From: Candidatus Njordarchaeota archaeon
GTDB lineage: Archaea > Asgardarchaeota > Njordarchaeia > Njordarchaeales > JAHKLH01
Assembly (NCBI GenBank): GCA_029856635.1
Contig: JAHKLH010000097.1
Span: 1 to 6,084 of the forward strand
Direction of reading: 5' to 3'
DNA length: 6,084 nt
The notes beneath the pieces were generated by a model. That model had not been told where the DNA came from and made no database searches. It saw only the letters and a list, made by a program, of their open reading frames with translations. The translations under genes were made by a program, and so were the position numbers. Numbering within the stretch: position 1 is the first letter of the stretch; the number at the start of each line of letters is the position of its first letter. Shown one piece after another: positions 1 through 6,084 of the stretch.

Positions 1-7
1 AATAAAA

Positions 8-12
8 AGGTG
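8..12 (+). promoter_or_regulatory. Ribosome binding site of the surface carboxypeptidase gene
   Basis: AGGTG is complementary to the archaeal 16S rRNA 3' end and lies 8 bases before a TTG codon. It decides the TTG start at 21. The GTG inside the motif is in another frame, and the next in-frame ATG (position 66) would remove most of the signal peptide. Confidence 0.55.
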
Positions 13-20
13 TATCTGCA

Positions 21-3000
21 TTGGGGGCAAGTCATAAATTTACTCTGGTTGTTTTAATTATTCTAATGTCTTGCAATTTCATTATTGCGCAACATACTAT
101 AGTTGAGATACCTAATCAAAGTCTTAGCATGAATGTTTTCGAACATAACTTTATCAAATATGCTAGCAATGTGCATCAAAATTTATTGGATATGTCGTAT
201 TCAAAATCTTTTAACGAATTGCCAGAAGGAGCAATATTGGCATTTGGTGCTTCCGCAATTCCATCGGATGTTGTTTTTGGCGATTTTGATGGGGATGGAA
301 TGATAGAATTTGCAACGAGAAAAAATGAAACTTCATTAATGATTGTTGATTGGAGAGGTCTTGAGCATGAACTTGTATTAAACATGAGCATATTTGAAAT
401 AATCTCAATAAAAACTGAATTGGGTTGGTTCGTTGTTGCTACAAATTACTCTGCAATTACATTCATAAATACAAGAATGCATTTAGAGGCTTCAACACCA
501 GGAATAATTAATGAGAGCTTGGCCACATATGAGATTGACAATGATGGTTTTGATGAAGTTATCTTTTGCTCAAGTGATGGTATATATTATGTTGACTTAG
601 TGGACGATGGACTAGAATGCAGAAAAATAGTTAATCTTAGTCTAAAATTAAACAAAGCATGGATGCTTATTGGTAATACTGATGATGATGTAGAGCAAGA
701 AATAGTAGTTGTAGGAAACAATAAATCCTTGATCGTTGATGATGATCTTACTGTTATCAAAACTGTAGATATAGGCTCAACATGTGAACCAGCATTAGCT
801 GACATAGATGGCGATGGAAAGCAAGAAAGTGCATGTGCATCTGACAATTATGTTTACATATTTTCGGAGAGCCTTGAGACAATATACAATGTATCATTTT
901 CTGGCACGATTGGTATATCTGTAGGAAACGTAGATCAAGATCAAGCGATGGAAGTTCTAATTGCTGATGGAAATTCAGTACATGTGTTTGAAGGAGACAT
1001 TTTAAAGTTCTTATGTTATTCACAAACAATCCCAGCTACTATTGACTTTGATTCTGATGGTCTTTATGAGCTAGCACTAATAAATAATGACAAGCTCACA
1101 GTTGTTCTATCAAATGGAACAAAGTTGTTTGAGTATCCTAAAGGCTTTGATGTTGCACATAATCGTGTGTATCTTTATGATTTAAATGAAGATGGAATTG
1201 CAGAGGCTATCACTTTTCAAAATTATTGGTATCGTACAAAAGTATTTTGCTATAGGCTAATGCTAAAACCAGAAGTTACTATTCCAAAGTTAACTGGAAA
1301 AGCTCCTGCTAAAATAGTTTATGAAGTTAGTAAATACCATACTGCAGACGAAATATACAATATATTAAATGAATTAAAACAAGAATATCTAAATAGAGTT
1401 GAAATATTCAAAATAGGACTAAGCTACTATATAAATGAAACGTATAAAGAAATATTATGTATTAAAATTACTAATGGTAATAATAAACCAAAACCATCAA
1501 TACTGCTAATTGGAGCACATCATGCAAGAGAACTTATAACTGCAGAAGCAGCATTGTTTATTGCTGTTAATTTAACCGAACAGTATGGATACGACCCAAT
1601 AGTTACTGCAATTCTGGATAACTTCGACATCTATATTGTTCCAGTACTAAATGTAGGAGGACATGACTATGCACTATTGTACGCTGACTGTATCAGAAAG
1701 AATCTAAGACCTATTGATGATGATGGAGATGGAGCCACTGATGAAGATCCTCCTGAGGATATTGATAATGATGGATACATAGCTACATTGTACGAATATA
1801 CTGGTGGTGTATGGAACTGGATTGGACATGAGGGCTATGATAATGACAGTGATGGATTAATTAGTGAAGATATTCCTGGAGGAGTAGATCTAAACCGAAA
1901 TTATAGGTATTCATGGTCTAACGAAGGATCTTTAGGAGACCCCATGTCATACACATATGCAGGAACAGAACCACTTTCTGAACCAGAAACACAAGCCTTA
2001 TCTGAACTAATGGGAAACATATCTCCCGTCTTGGCAATATCGTTACATAGCGGAGAAGAAATGTTATTATTTCCATGGGGAACCCATTTTAGGACACCAT
2101 TTGAAGCATCATTATTCCATGAAATGTTATTCTTAGTACAAGAAGCAACAAGATATCCAGCAATGCAAGCATGCGCACTTTATGAAGCGCCTGGTGCGTG
2201 GGATGATGATGCTTATGGAATATATGGCGTTTTAGCCTTTACTCCAGAAATATTTTATAATGAATCGTGGCTGCGATGGAAGGATTATTCATCATATTAC
2301 GGTGGGAGAACAATATGGGGCGCATATGGATATAAATGGCGTTTTAACCCAATGCCAAATGCAGTAAAAAATGTTTGTAATAGAACATTATATCTCTTCG
2401 TTACGTCAGCATATTGGATGCTAAACAAGCTTAAGGATACATCACCTCCTAATGTGTCAATTGAACTCTCTGCAAACGGTACTAAAACCATAGCTATTAT
2501 TAAATGCCATGATAATGAGAGCGGTATACACAAAGTTATTTTCCAAGAGGAAGAAACTAAAATTCTTATTCATAACTTCTCATTTGACGCATGGACTACG
2601 ACTGTTACATCAGTAGAATTTAAGGTTTTTGTCAAAAACAGGGCAGGATTGTGGAGAAATATCACAGTCTCGCAAGTTGATGTAAGCATAATAAAACCAG
2701 AAAATAACTCATGGATAAATTCACGCACAATCACTGTCGAGTGGAATGTTATCGCATTGTTAGATATAGATCATTTTGAATTATATTTAGATGGAAAATG
2801 CATCGATGAAAACATACCATCAAACATTAACCAGTATTTAATTAAACTACCTAGTGAGGGAGAATTCAACATAACAGTGGTAGCAATACTGAAAAATGGA
2901 GTAAGTGATACGAGCTCAGTTATAATTTATGTTGATACGATACCACCGGAGATAAATATTATATCACCAGCGAATAATACCTATGTTAAAGGAACAATAA

Positions 3001-3869
3001 CTGTAAAAGTAGAAATAGGCGATAAAAACATTCATAAAATCGAATTATACGTAGATAAATTGCTCATAGATGAAAAAGGAATTAGTGGTAATCTTACATA
3101 CACGTTTGACTGGGACACAACTACTATTTCTGATGGATATCACAAGCTTAGGGCAATAGTATTCGATAAAGCTAATAATTCTGCTGAGGCAGAAGTAATA
3201 ATTCATATCGATAATACCAAACCAATGATAAATATAATAAGTCCCCAGAACAATTCATTTGTGCGGGAAATTGTAAAAATTACTGCAGAAATTGTAGAGA
3301 CTAATATCAAAAGCATCGTAATCTTAATAGATGATAAGATGGTAGGAATATGGAACACTACAGGAAGAATAGAAGTCTTGTGGAACACAACGCAGTATTT
3401 AGATGGACAACACGTAATTAAGATAATTGCTACTGACAAACTAGATAACGAAAATTCCGTTGTTATTAAAGTAATTGTTGATAATACCTTGCCGAAGATT
3501 ATAAACATTGAATATCCAACAGAAGCAGATACTGGATCATTAATAACAGTCAAAGCAAATGTAACTGACGAACTGAGTGGAGTAAAACTAGTGTACTTAG
3601 AGTATAGAATAAGTGGAGAAAATGAATGGAATGCTATTGAAATGACAAAAACAGATAACATATGGACAACAACAATAACGGCACCAGACAAAGAATGCGC
3701 GCTTGAATTAAGAATAAGAGCAATAGATAAGGCTGGAAATGAAGCAGTATCAGAAATATTTACATGTAAGATAAAAACACCCATCATGACATACATACTA
3801 ACTACAGCAATAGCAGCAGTTATTATAGTAATCATTATAATATACTACTACAAATATAAGAAGAAATAG
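21..3869 (+). CDS. Secreted, membrane-anchored M14 zinc carboxypeptidase with FG-GAP propeller and Ig-like stalk
   Basis: This 1282-residue surface metallopeptidase is predicted to cleave C-terminal residues from peptides outside the cell. Residues 1-24 form a Sec signal peptide (hydrophobic VVLIILMSCNFIIA). Residues about 80-395 carry FG-GAP/VCBS-like repeats. Residues about 439-806 are the M14 domain: zinc ligands H501 and E504 (HARE) and H676 (LHSGEE); substrate-binding N625-R626 (DLNRNY); Y732 and the catalytic glutamate E743 (FTPEIF). R559 or R563 in IRKNLRP is the likely counterpart of Arg127. An acidic insert (566-616) carries DxDxDG loops. Five Ig-like domains follow from about 807, 888, 976, 1068 and 1158 to 1250. 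A helix at about 1255-1275 and the KYKKK tail anchor the protein, with the bulk outside. Nearly thirty N-x-S/T sequons fit archaeal N-glycosylation. All key residues are present, so it should be active; the substrate is unknown. TTG start, preceded by AGGTG. Confidence 0.95.
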   Translation: MGASHKFTLVVLIILMSCNFIIAQHTIVEIPNQSLSMNVFEHNFIKYASNVHQNLLDMSYSKSFNELPEGAILAFGASAIPSDVVFGDFDGDGMIEFATRKNETSLMIVDWRGLEHELVLNMSIFEIISIKTELGWFVVATNYSAITFINTRMHLEASTPGIINESLATYEIDNDGFDEVIFCSSDGIYYVDLVDDGLECRKIVNLSLKLNKAWMLIGNTDDDVEQEIVVVGNNKSLIVDDDLTVIKTVDIGSTCEPALADIDGDGKQESACASDNYVYIFSESLETIYNVSFSGTIGISVGNVDQDQAMEVLIADGNSVHVFEGDILKFLCYSQTIPATIDFDSDGLYELALINNDKLTVVLSNGTKLFEYPKGFDVAHNRVYLYDLNEDGIAEAITFQNYWYRTKVFCYRLMLKPEVTIPKLTGKAPAKIVYEVSKYHTADEIYNILNELKQEYLNRVEIFKIGLSYYINETYKEILCIKITNGNNKPKPSILLIGAHHARELITAEAALFIAVNLTEQYGYDPIVTAILDNFDIYIVPVLNVGGHDYALLYADCIRKNLRPIDDDGDGATDEDPPEDIDNDGYIATLYEYTGGVWNWIGHEGYDNDSDGLISEDIPGGVDLNRNYRYSWSNEGSLGDPMSYTYAGTEPLSEPETQALSELMGNISPVLAISLHSGEEMLLFPWGTHFRTPFEASLFHEMLFLVQEATRYPAMQACALYEAPGAWDDDAYGIYGVLAFTPEIFYNESWLRWKDYSSYYGGRTIWGAYGYKWRFNPMPNAVKNVCNRTLYLFVTSAYWMLNKLKDTSPPNVSIELSANGTKTIAIIKCHDNESGIHKVIFQEEETKILIHNFSFDAWTTTVTSVEFKVFVKNRAGLWRNITVSQVDVSIIKPENNSWINSRTITVEWNVIALLDIDHFELYLDGKCIDENIPSNINQYLIKLPSEGEFNITVVAILKNGVSDTSSVIIYVDTIPPEINIISPANNTYVKGTITVKVEIGDKNIHKIELYVDKLLIDEKGISGNLTYTFDWDTTTISDGYHKLRAIVFDKANNSAEAEVIIHIDNTKPMINIISPQNNSFVREIVKITAEIVETNIKSIVILIDDKMVGIWNTTGRIEVLWNTTQYLDGQHVIKIIATDKLDNENSVVIKVIVDNTLPKIINIEYPTEADTGSLITVKANVTDELSGVKLVYLEYRISGENEWNAIEMTKTDNIWTTTITAPDKECALELRIRAIDKAGNEAVSEIFTCKIKTPIMTYILTTAIAAVIIVIIIIYYYKYKKK
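258..1205 (+). repeat. FG-GAP/VCBS-like beta-propeller repeats within the carboxypeptidase
   Basis: Repeats with acidic calcium-type loops occur near residues 88 (GDFDGDG), 173 (IDNDG), 219 (NTDDD), 261 (DIDGDG), 303 (NVDQDQ), 342 (DFDSDG) and 387 (DLNEDG). Spacing is 39-46 residues except for a gap of about 85 between the first two, where a degenerate blade probably sits around residue 130. Seven or eight blades in all would make one closed propeller. Such domains usually mediate adhesion or protein binding. Blade number is inferred from spacing, not from a structure. Confidence 0.8.
2439..3770 (+). repeat. Tandem Ig-like stalk domains within the carboxypeptidase
   Basis: About five beta-sandwich domains of 80-95 residues lie between the peptidase and the membrane helix. 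Three junctions share a hinge of the form VDTIPPEI, IDNTKPMI and VDNTLPKI. Domains 3 and 4 begin almost identically (INIISPANNTYV and INIISPQNNSFV), which points to internal duplication. They resemble bacterial/archaeal Ig domains of surface proteins and probably act as a rigid, glycosylated spacer through the S-layer. Confidence 0.8.
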
Positions 3870-3886
3870 ACTCAGAATATTCATAA

Positions 3887-3900
3887 TTCTTTGTTTTTTG
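3887..3900 (+). terminator. T-rich candidate terminator after the carboxypeptidase gene
   Basis: A pyrimidine tract ending in TTTGTTTTTT begins about 20 bases after the stop codon. Archaeal terminators are commonly simple T-tracts, so this fits, but no strong hairpin precedes it. Confidence 0.4.
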
Positions 3901-3992
3901 AGCACTAATTAAAAATCCGAAACTTTCTTATTTATTAATTGAAGCAACATTAAAAGAATACTGGAATTTTCAAGTTATTATCAAAATATACT

Positions 3993-4063
3993 ACTCGAAA
4001 ACCTTAATAAATTCCGAAAAAACTCTTGCTCAGTTTTAGCTAAAAATCCTTGTTTTTCCGAGT
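3993..4063. repeat. Nested inverted repeats around a 12-bp perfect palindrome
   Basis: TTTTAGCTAAAA (4034-4045) is a perfect palindrome. It sits between the imperfect inverted arms ACTCGAAAAC (3993-4002) and GTTTTTCCGAGT (4052-4063), which pair over ten positions with two bulges. Lying between convergent genes, it may help end transcription from either side. The AT-rich context makes chance palindromes fairly likely. Confidence 0.35.
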
Positions 4064-4245
4064 TACTTGCTACTTTGTTCGTGCAAATATCAAATTGCTA
4101 TTCTACTTTAATTCTTTTTCACTTATCCAATAATCGTGAATGTTGCAATATGAAAATTGTGATTAATTTTCTTGATTTCTCTGTCTTGAAGTAAAACGTG
4201 ACTATTGATTCGGCATATATTGCACTAGTGTTTGTCTCTCAAAGA

Positions 4246-4288
4246 TTTCCCATGCGCAACGAATTCAACTCGTCTGATAGCATGGAAA
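4246..4288. repeat. Imperfect hairpin in a GC-richer island
   Basis: The arms TTTCCCATGC (4246-4255) and GCATGGAAA (4280-4288) pair over nine positions with one bulged C. Inside the loop, ACGA (4259-4262) and TCGT (4270-4273) can pair again over a 7-base loop. The stretch 4246-4310 is visibly richer in G and C than the rest of the gap. A short TTCT/AGAA stem follows at 4298-4308. It could be part of a small structured RNA; no known family is recognised. Confidence 0.3.
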
Positions 4289-4585
4289 TGGTTCGCCTTC
4301 TGCCAGAATATGAGTTCTATGAATCTTATATAATGTTCAGTTGTGTTTGAAAATGTTTTATCTCTTTACTAACGCTAATTTTTACTTCGCTAATTCACCT
4401 TTCTTGGACATTGAGTACCTCAATGACTAGTATGTACTTTTCTTTCTTCAGTCTGTTATTTTGAATATTTTTTAATAGTTCTTCATACAAAATACTGCTT
4501 AGTTTAATATTCCTACAATATAACTTAAAGGTATTATTTTAGTTACCCAAGGTTCTTTTTAGAACTATTTGCATATTAATGATGG

Positions 4586-4598
4586 AAAATAAAAATAA
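4586..4598 (-). terminator. T-rich candidate terminator after the MNT gene
   Basis: Read on the minus strand, TTATTTTTATTTT starts about a dozen bases after the MNT stop codon and directly follows the 8-bp palindrome TAAGCTTA (4596-4603). This is a typical composition for an archaeal T-tract terminator. Confidence 0.4.
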
Positions 4599-4609
4599 GC
4601 TTAATTGTT

Positions 4610-5068
4610 TTATTCACGAGTATTTTTACGTATCCATCCAATTTCAGTTCGTTTTAATCCGTATTTCCTTATTACTTTTTCCGAGATTTTCTTTAATTTT
4701 TCAAAAATCTTTCCCCCTTTTACTGGGAATCTCGTTGTTATTATTTCTAATATGAACGTATCTCCTTGATGTAATCTCTGCAACACTTCGTCTAGTGTCA
4801 GTATTATGACTTGTACATCAGTGTCTGCTCGTATTCTATTGTATTTTCTGTATCGTGCATCAATTGGAATATTCTCTTTTATTATGAGAAGAAGATCGAC
4901 ATCACTTGTTCCAGAATAATTACCGCGTGCAAAGGAGCCGAAGACGATAGCGCACGTGACTCCACTTAATTTGAATACTTCCTCTTTCACTTGTTTAAGT
5001 ATTTTATCTGCGTCTAATTTCCTCAATTTTATGTCTGCAGAATTCCAATATTCTCCTCGCAATTTCAA
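4610..5068 (-). CDS. MNT-type nucleotidyltransferase, antitoxin of a HEPN/MNT pair
   Basis: This 152-residue minimal nucleotidyltransferase of the polymerase-beta superfamily matches the usual size for the family. The signature is GSFARG (44-49) followed by SDVDLLL (55-61), so the metal-binding aspartates are D56 and D58; the third carboxylate is probably D84 in TDVQVIIL. In characterised HEPN/MNT pairs (HepT/MntA) such proteins AMPylate and silence the partner RNase. The frame starts with TTG inside the 3' end of the HEPN gene, overlapping it by 65 bases, so the two were probably translationally coupled. GGTGAT (5073-5068) runs into that first TTG; the second TTG at 5062 is better spaced from it and may be the true start, two codons shorter. 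Unlike its partner, the gene is intact with all catalytic residues present. Its present substrate is uncertain. Confidence 0.9.
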   Translation of the reverse strand: MKLRGEYWNSADIKLRKLDADKILKQVKEEVFKLSGVTCAIVFGSFARGNYSGTSDVDLLLIIKENIPIDARYRKYNRIRADTDVQVIILTLDEVLQRLHQGDTFILEIITTRFPVKGGKIFEKLKKISEKVIRKYGLKRTEIGWIRKNTRE

Positions 5069-5416
5069 TCACCCTTCTTGCACCATTTTCTGTATAATAC
5101 TCATACGGGGAACCAACTGGATGAGCGTTAAGATAAGATATCTCGTTGGTATATAAAATCTATCAAGTTCTCTTGCTAAGTTTATCAGTTCAATACTTGG
5201 ACGATGTTCCGCGGTAATCTATCAAGTAATCTCCATATGGAATGTCCCCATACATCGATTCCTAATTCCTGATAAAGTGCTTTTACAGCCTTTTCTGCAG
5301 CCTGTTGTGCCGAAAAACACGCCCATTCATAATATCCTCTTTCCAAATCATTTTGCCTCTGCATGTTCAAGATCCCTTATGACTTGATTAAGCCAATCAT
5401 CTGCTCTTCTTGCCAT
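5004..5416 (-). pseudogene. Frameshifted HEPN-domain RNase toxin of a HEPN/MNT pair
   Basis: The product can be recovered only by joining three frames. ATG at 5416 opens MARRADDWLNQVIRDLEHA and hits TGA at 5350-5348. The next frame reads DLERGYYEWACFSAQQAAEK and on to NIVQVLN, stopping at 5187-5185. The original frame resumes as ELINLARELDRFYIPTRY. A third frame then gives NAHPVGSPYEYYTENGAR and on to IEEIRRR, ending with TAA at 5006-5004. Together this is a full HEPN protein of about 135 residues (PF05168-like), an RNase whose catalytic Rx4H motif would be RYLNAH. The inferred lesions are an extra A in an A4 run near 5351-5354, loss of one base near 5190, and a 5-bp tandem duplication at 5129-5140. 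The longest uninterrupted piece (61 codons) lacks the catalytic motif. Sequencing error is possible, but both flanking genes are clean. Confidence 0.88.
5129..5140 (-). repeat. 5-bp tandem duplication inside the HEPN catalytic motif
   Basis: On the minus strand TATCT is present twice in a row (TATCTTATCTTA). Removing one copy restores an uninterrupted reading R-Y-L-N-A-H-P, the Rx4H motif of HEPN RNases. With both copies present the arginine and histidine codons lie in different frames. Confidence 0.85.
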
Positions 5417-5434
5417 TTTTCATCCTAAACAAAA

Positions 5435-5442
5435 TACTTAAA
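5435..5442 (-). promoter_or_regulatory. TATA-like box of the HEPN/MNT operon
   Basis: The minus strand reads TTTAAGTA within an AT-rich stretch, centred about 22 bases before the HEPN ATG at 5416. At the usual archaeal TATA-to-start distance of about 25 bases, transcription would begin at or beside the ATG, giving a leaderless or nearly leaderless message. The preceding A/T-rich bases give only weak BRE support. Confidence 0.4.
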
Positions 5443-5459
5443 AAAATTAACTAAAAATA

Positions 5460-5516
5460 CAGTAATGCTGATAAGAGATTCTTTCAAGAGTTTTTATCAC
5501 TACCAAGCATTACCTG
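5460..5516. repeat. Long imperfect inverted repeat upstream of the HEPN/MNT promoter
   Basis: CAGTAATGCT (5460-5469) pairs with AGCATTACCTG (5506-5516), with one bulged base; the core GTAATGCT/AGCATTAC is perfect over 8 bp. Directly inside, GATAA (5470-5474) pairs with TTATC (5494-5498), and a short TCT/AGA stem can close the apex. It lies just upstream of the TATA-like box, so an operator, an RNA hairpin or a small element end are all possible. Confidence 0.45.
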
Positions 5517-5732
5517 TTAATTTAGAATTAACCTTGTTCTTTTACTTAATAAATCAGTTTTATTTAAATCTAACTCTATAAGACTTTTTAACATGATTTA
5601 ATAAATTGCAAATTACTATAAGCTTTAGAAATAACAAGAGAATTTTTCATTTGAGTTAAAAGCAGAGCTCATTTATATTATCAATAGTAATAGCATCGTT
5701 CCAAATAAATTTTTTCTTATCATCAGAAAACC

Positions 5733-6084
5733 TTACTTGATTTTTTCAATAATTATTGCAGGGCATACTCGAGTAATTCCTTCCATTTGTTCTAGCATTT
5801 TCACGAATTTTGTGAATTCATCGTAGGTTTTAAACCAGGATTCAATTAGAATCATATGATCTCCGCTCGTTGAGTACAAGCTTATTACTTCATCAATCGT
5901 TTTGAGCTTTTCTAAAATCGAAACATAATGTTCTGGTTTTGTGTCAATTCCAATTATAGTAATAACTCCATAGCCAAGTAATTTTGGATCTATTTCAATT
6001 GTATATTTTTTAATGATCCCCATTTGCTCAAGTTTCTTTATTCTTTTTCTTATTGCAGTATCGCTAACACCAAATTTCTTAGCT
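5733..6084 (-). CDS. Lrp/AsnC-family transcriptional regulator, 5' end outside the window
   Basis: The visible 116 residues begin at codon 6083 and lack roughly the first 30-40 residues of a usual 150-residue family member. The first part, AKKFGVSDTAIRKRIKKLEQ followed by MGII, is the recognition half of the AsnC-type winged helix-turn-helix. From about residue 36 comes the RAM (regulation of amino acid metabolism) domain, with beta strands YGVITIIGID and the turn TSGDHMILIESW, whose G74-D75 match the conserved glycine-aspartate turn that contributes to effector binding and oligomer contacts. Such proteins form dimers to octamers and usually respond to amino acids. The reading frame is clean through to TAA at 5735-5733. 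The ATG at 6023 is internal, since the helix-turn-helix continues upstream of it. Targets and effector cannot be told from the sequence. Confidence 0.93.
   Translation of the reverse strand, partial: AKKFGVSDTAIRKRIKKLEQMGIIKKYTIEIDPKLLGYGVITIIGIDTKPEHYVSILEKLKTIDEVISLYSTSGDHMILIESWFKTYDEFTKFVKMLEQMEGITRVCPAIIIEKIK

Larger units (their letters stand above)
3870..4609. other. 740-base convergent intergenic region, no intact gene
   Basis: This gap separates the 3' ends of the carboxypeptidase (+) and MNT (-) genes. No frame gives a credible full gene, and I see no tRNA, rRNA or CRISPR pattern. The minus strand has two adjacent open runs of about 46-47 codons (4538-4398 and 4365-4228), each continuing after a single stop, but runs of that length are expected by chance at this base composition. 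A palindrome (4034-4045), a hairpin (4246-4288) and T-rich ends are listed separately. A long-decayed gene or an unrecognised non-coding RNA cannot be excluded. Confidence 0.6.
5417..5732. other. 316-base intergenic region, no gene
   Basis: This gap separates the end of the Lrp gene from the start of the HEPN gene, both on the minus strand. It holds the TATA-like box and the inverted repeat listed separately. The remainder is AT-rich with no usable open frame or RNA gene that I can recognise. The spacing implies that HEPN/MNT is transcribed independently of the Lrp gene. Confidence 0.6.

Noticed and set aside
66..77. Lipobox-like L-M-S-C in the signal peptide of the carboxypeptidase.
   Set aside because: The fit to the lipobox is poor, and the protein already has a C-terminal transmembrane anchor; ordinary signal peptidase cleavage after the IIA stretch is more likely.
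3203..3835. 210-codon open frame antisense to the Ig-like region.
   Set aside because: It is a shadow of the real gene on the other strand; its hydrophobic, serine/isoleucine-rich product mirrors the repeated beta-strand coding and has no motif or start context.
4123..4541. Possible decayed minus-strand gene: two adjacent open runs (4538-4398 and 4365-4228), each continuing past one stop, with protein-like readings such as VEFVAHGKSLRDKH.
   Set aside because: At this base composition a stop is expected about every 13 codons, so several runs of this length are expected by chance in six frames over 740 bases. A slight likeness to DUF371 (AHG then, after a shift, ENL) is too short to support.
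4956..5156. 66-codon plus-strand open frame across the HEPN/MNT junction.
   Set aside because: It is antisense to the recognisable HEPN and MNT coding sequence and has no family features.
5345..5356. Programmed +1 frameshift at the AAA-TGA site in the HEPN gene.
   Set aside because: Two further indels downstream would still prevent a functional product, so decay is the simpler explanation.
5185..5370. Independent 61-residue HEPN mini-protein starting at the internal ATG (5370).
   Set aside because: Conserved HEPN sequence continues upstream and downstream in other frames, and the piece lacks the Rx4H motif, so it is a fragment and not a gene.
5715..5730. C-box-like CTGATGA on the minus strand after the Lrp gene, possible C/D sRNA.
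   Set aside because: The first base does not fit the C-box consensus, and no matching C' and D boxes occur at the needed spacing.

Overview
The window looks like AT-rich archaeal chromosome, most plausibly from the TACK side (Thermoproteota, including Bathyarchaeia-like lineages), although the exact taxon cannot be read from 6 kb. The signs are a HEPN/MNT pair of the archaeal type, an Lrp/AsnC regulator, TTG starts behind GGTG-type Shine-Dalgarno sites, a TATA-like box close to a start codon, and a very large secreted, sequon-rich surface protein held by one C-terminal membrane helix with a lysine tail.

Layout. Positions 21-3869 (+) hold one intact 1282-residue gene: signal peptide, a beta-propeller of FG-GAP/VCBS-like repeats with DxDxDG loops, a complete M14 zinc carboxypeptidase domain with an acidic insert, about five Ig-like domains, and a membrane anchor. 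Positions 3870-4609 are a 740-base convergent gap with no intact gene; it contains a palindrome, a hairpin in a relatively GC-rich island, and T-rich candidate terminators at both ends. Positions 4610-5416 (-) hold a HEPN/MNT toxin-antitoxin-type module. The upstream HEPN gene is broken by three indels, one of them a 5-bp tandem duplication inside its Rx4H catalytic motif. The downstream MNT nucleotidyltransferase is intact, starts inside the HEPN reading frame and keeps its catalytic aspartates. Positions 5417-5732 are a 316-base gap with a likely promoter for HEPN/MNT and a long imperfect hairpin. Positions 5733-6084 (-) hold an Lrp/AsnC regulator whose 5' end lies outside the window.

How the parts work together. 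The peptidase would act outside the cell on proteins or peptides, displayed on a long Ig stalk. The HEPN/MNT pair is a self-contained defence or stress module; in known pairs the MNT protein AMPylates and neutralises the HEPN RNase. Here only the antitoxin side appears functional, so the module looks like a toxin that has been lost recently. Nothing in the sequence ties the Lrp gene to either neighbour. The most notable result is the localised decay of the HEPN gene between two intact genes. No wholly new system is evident.
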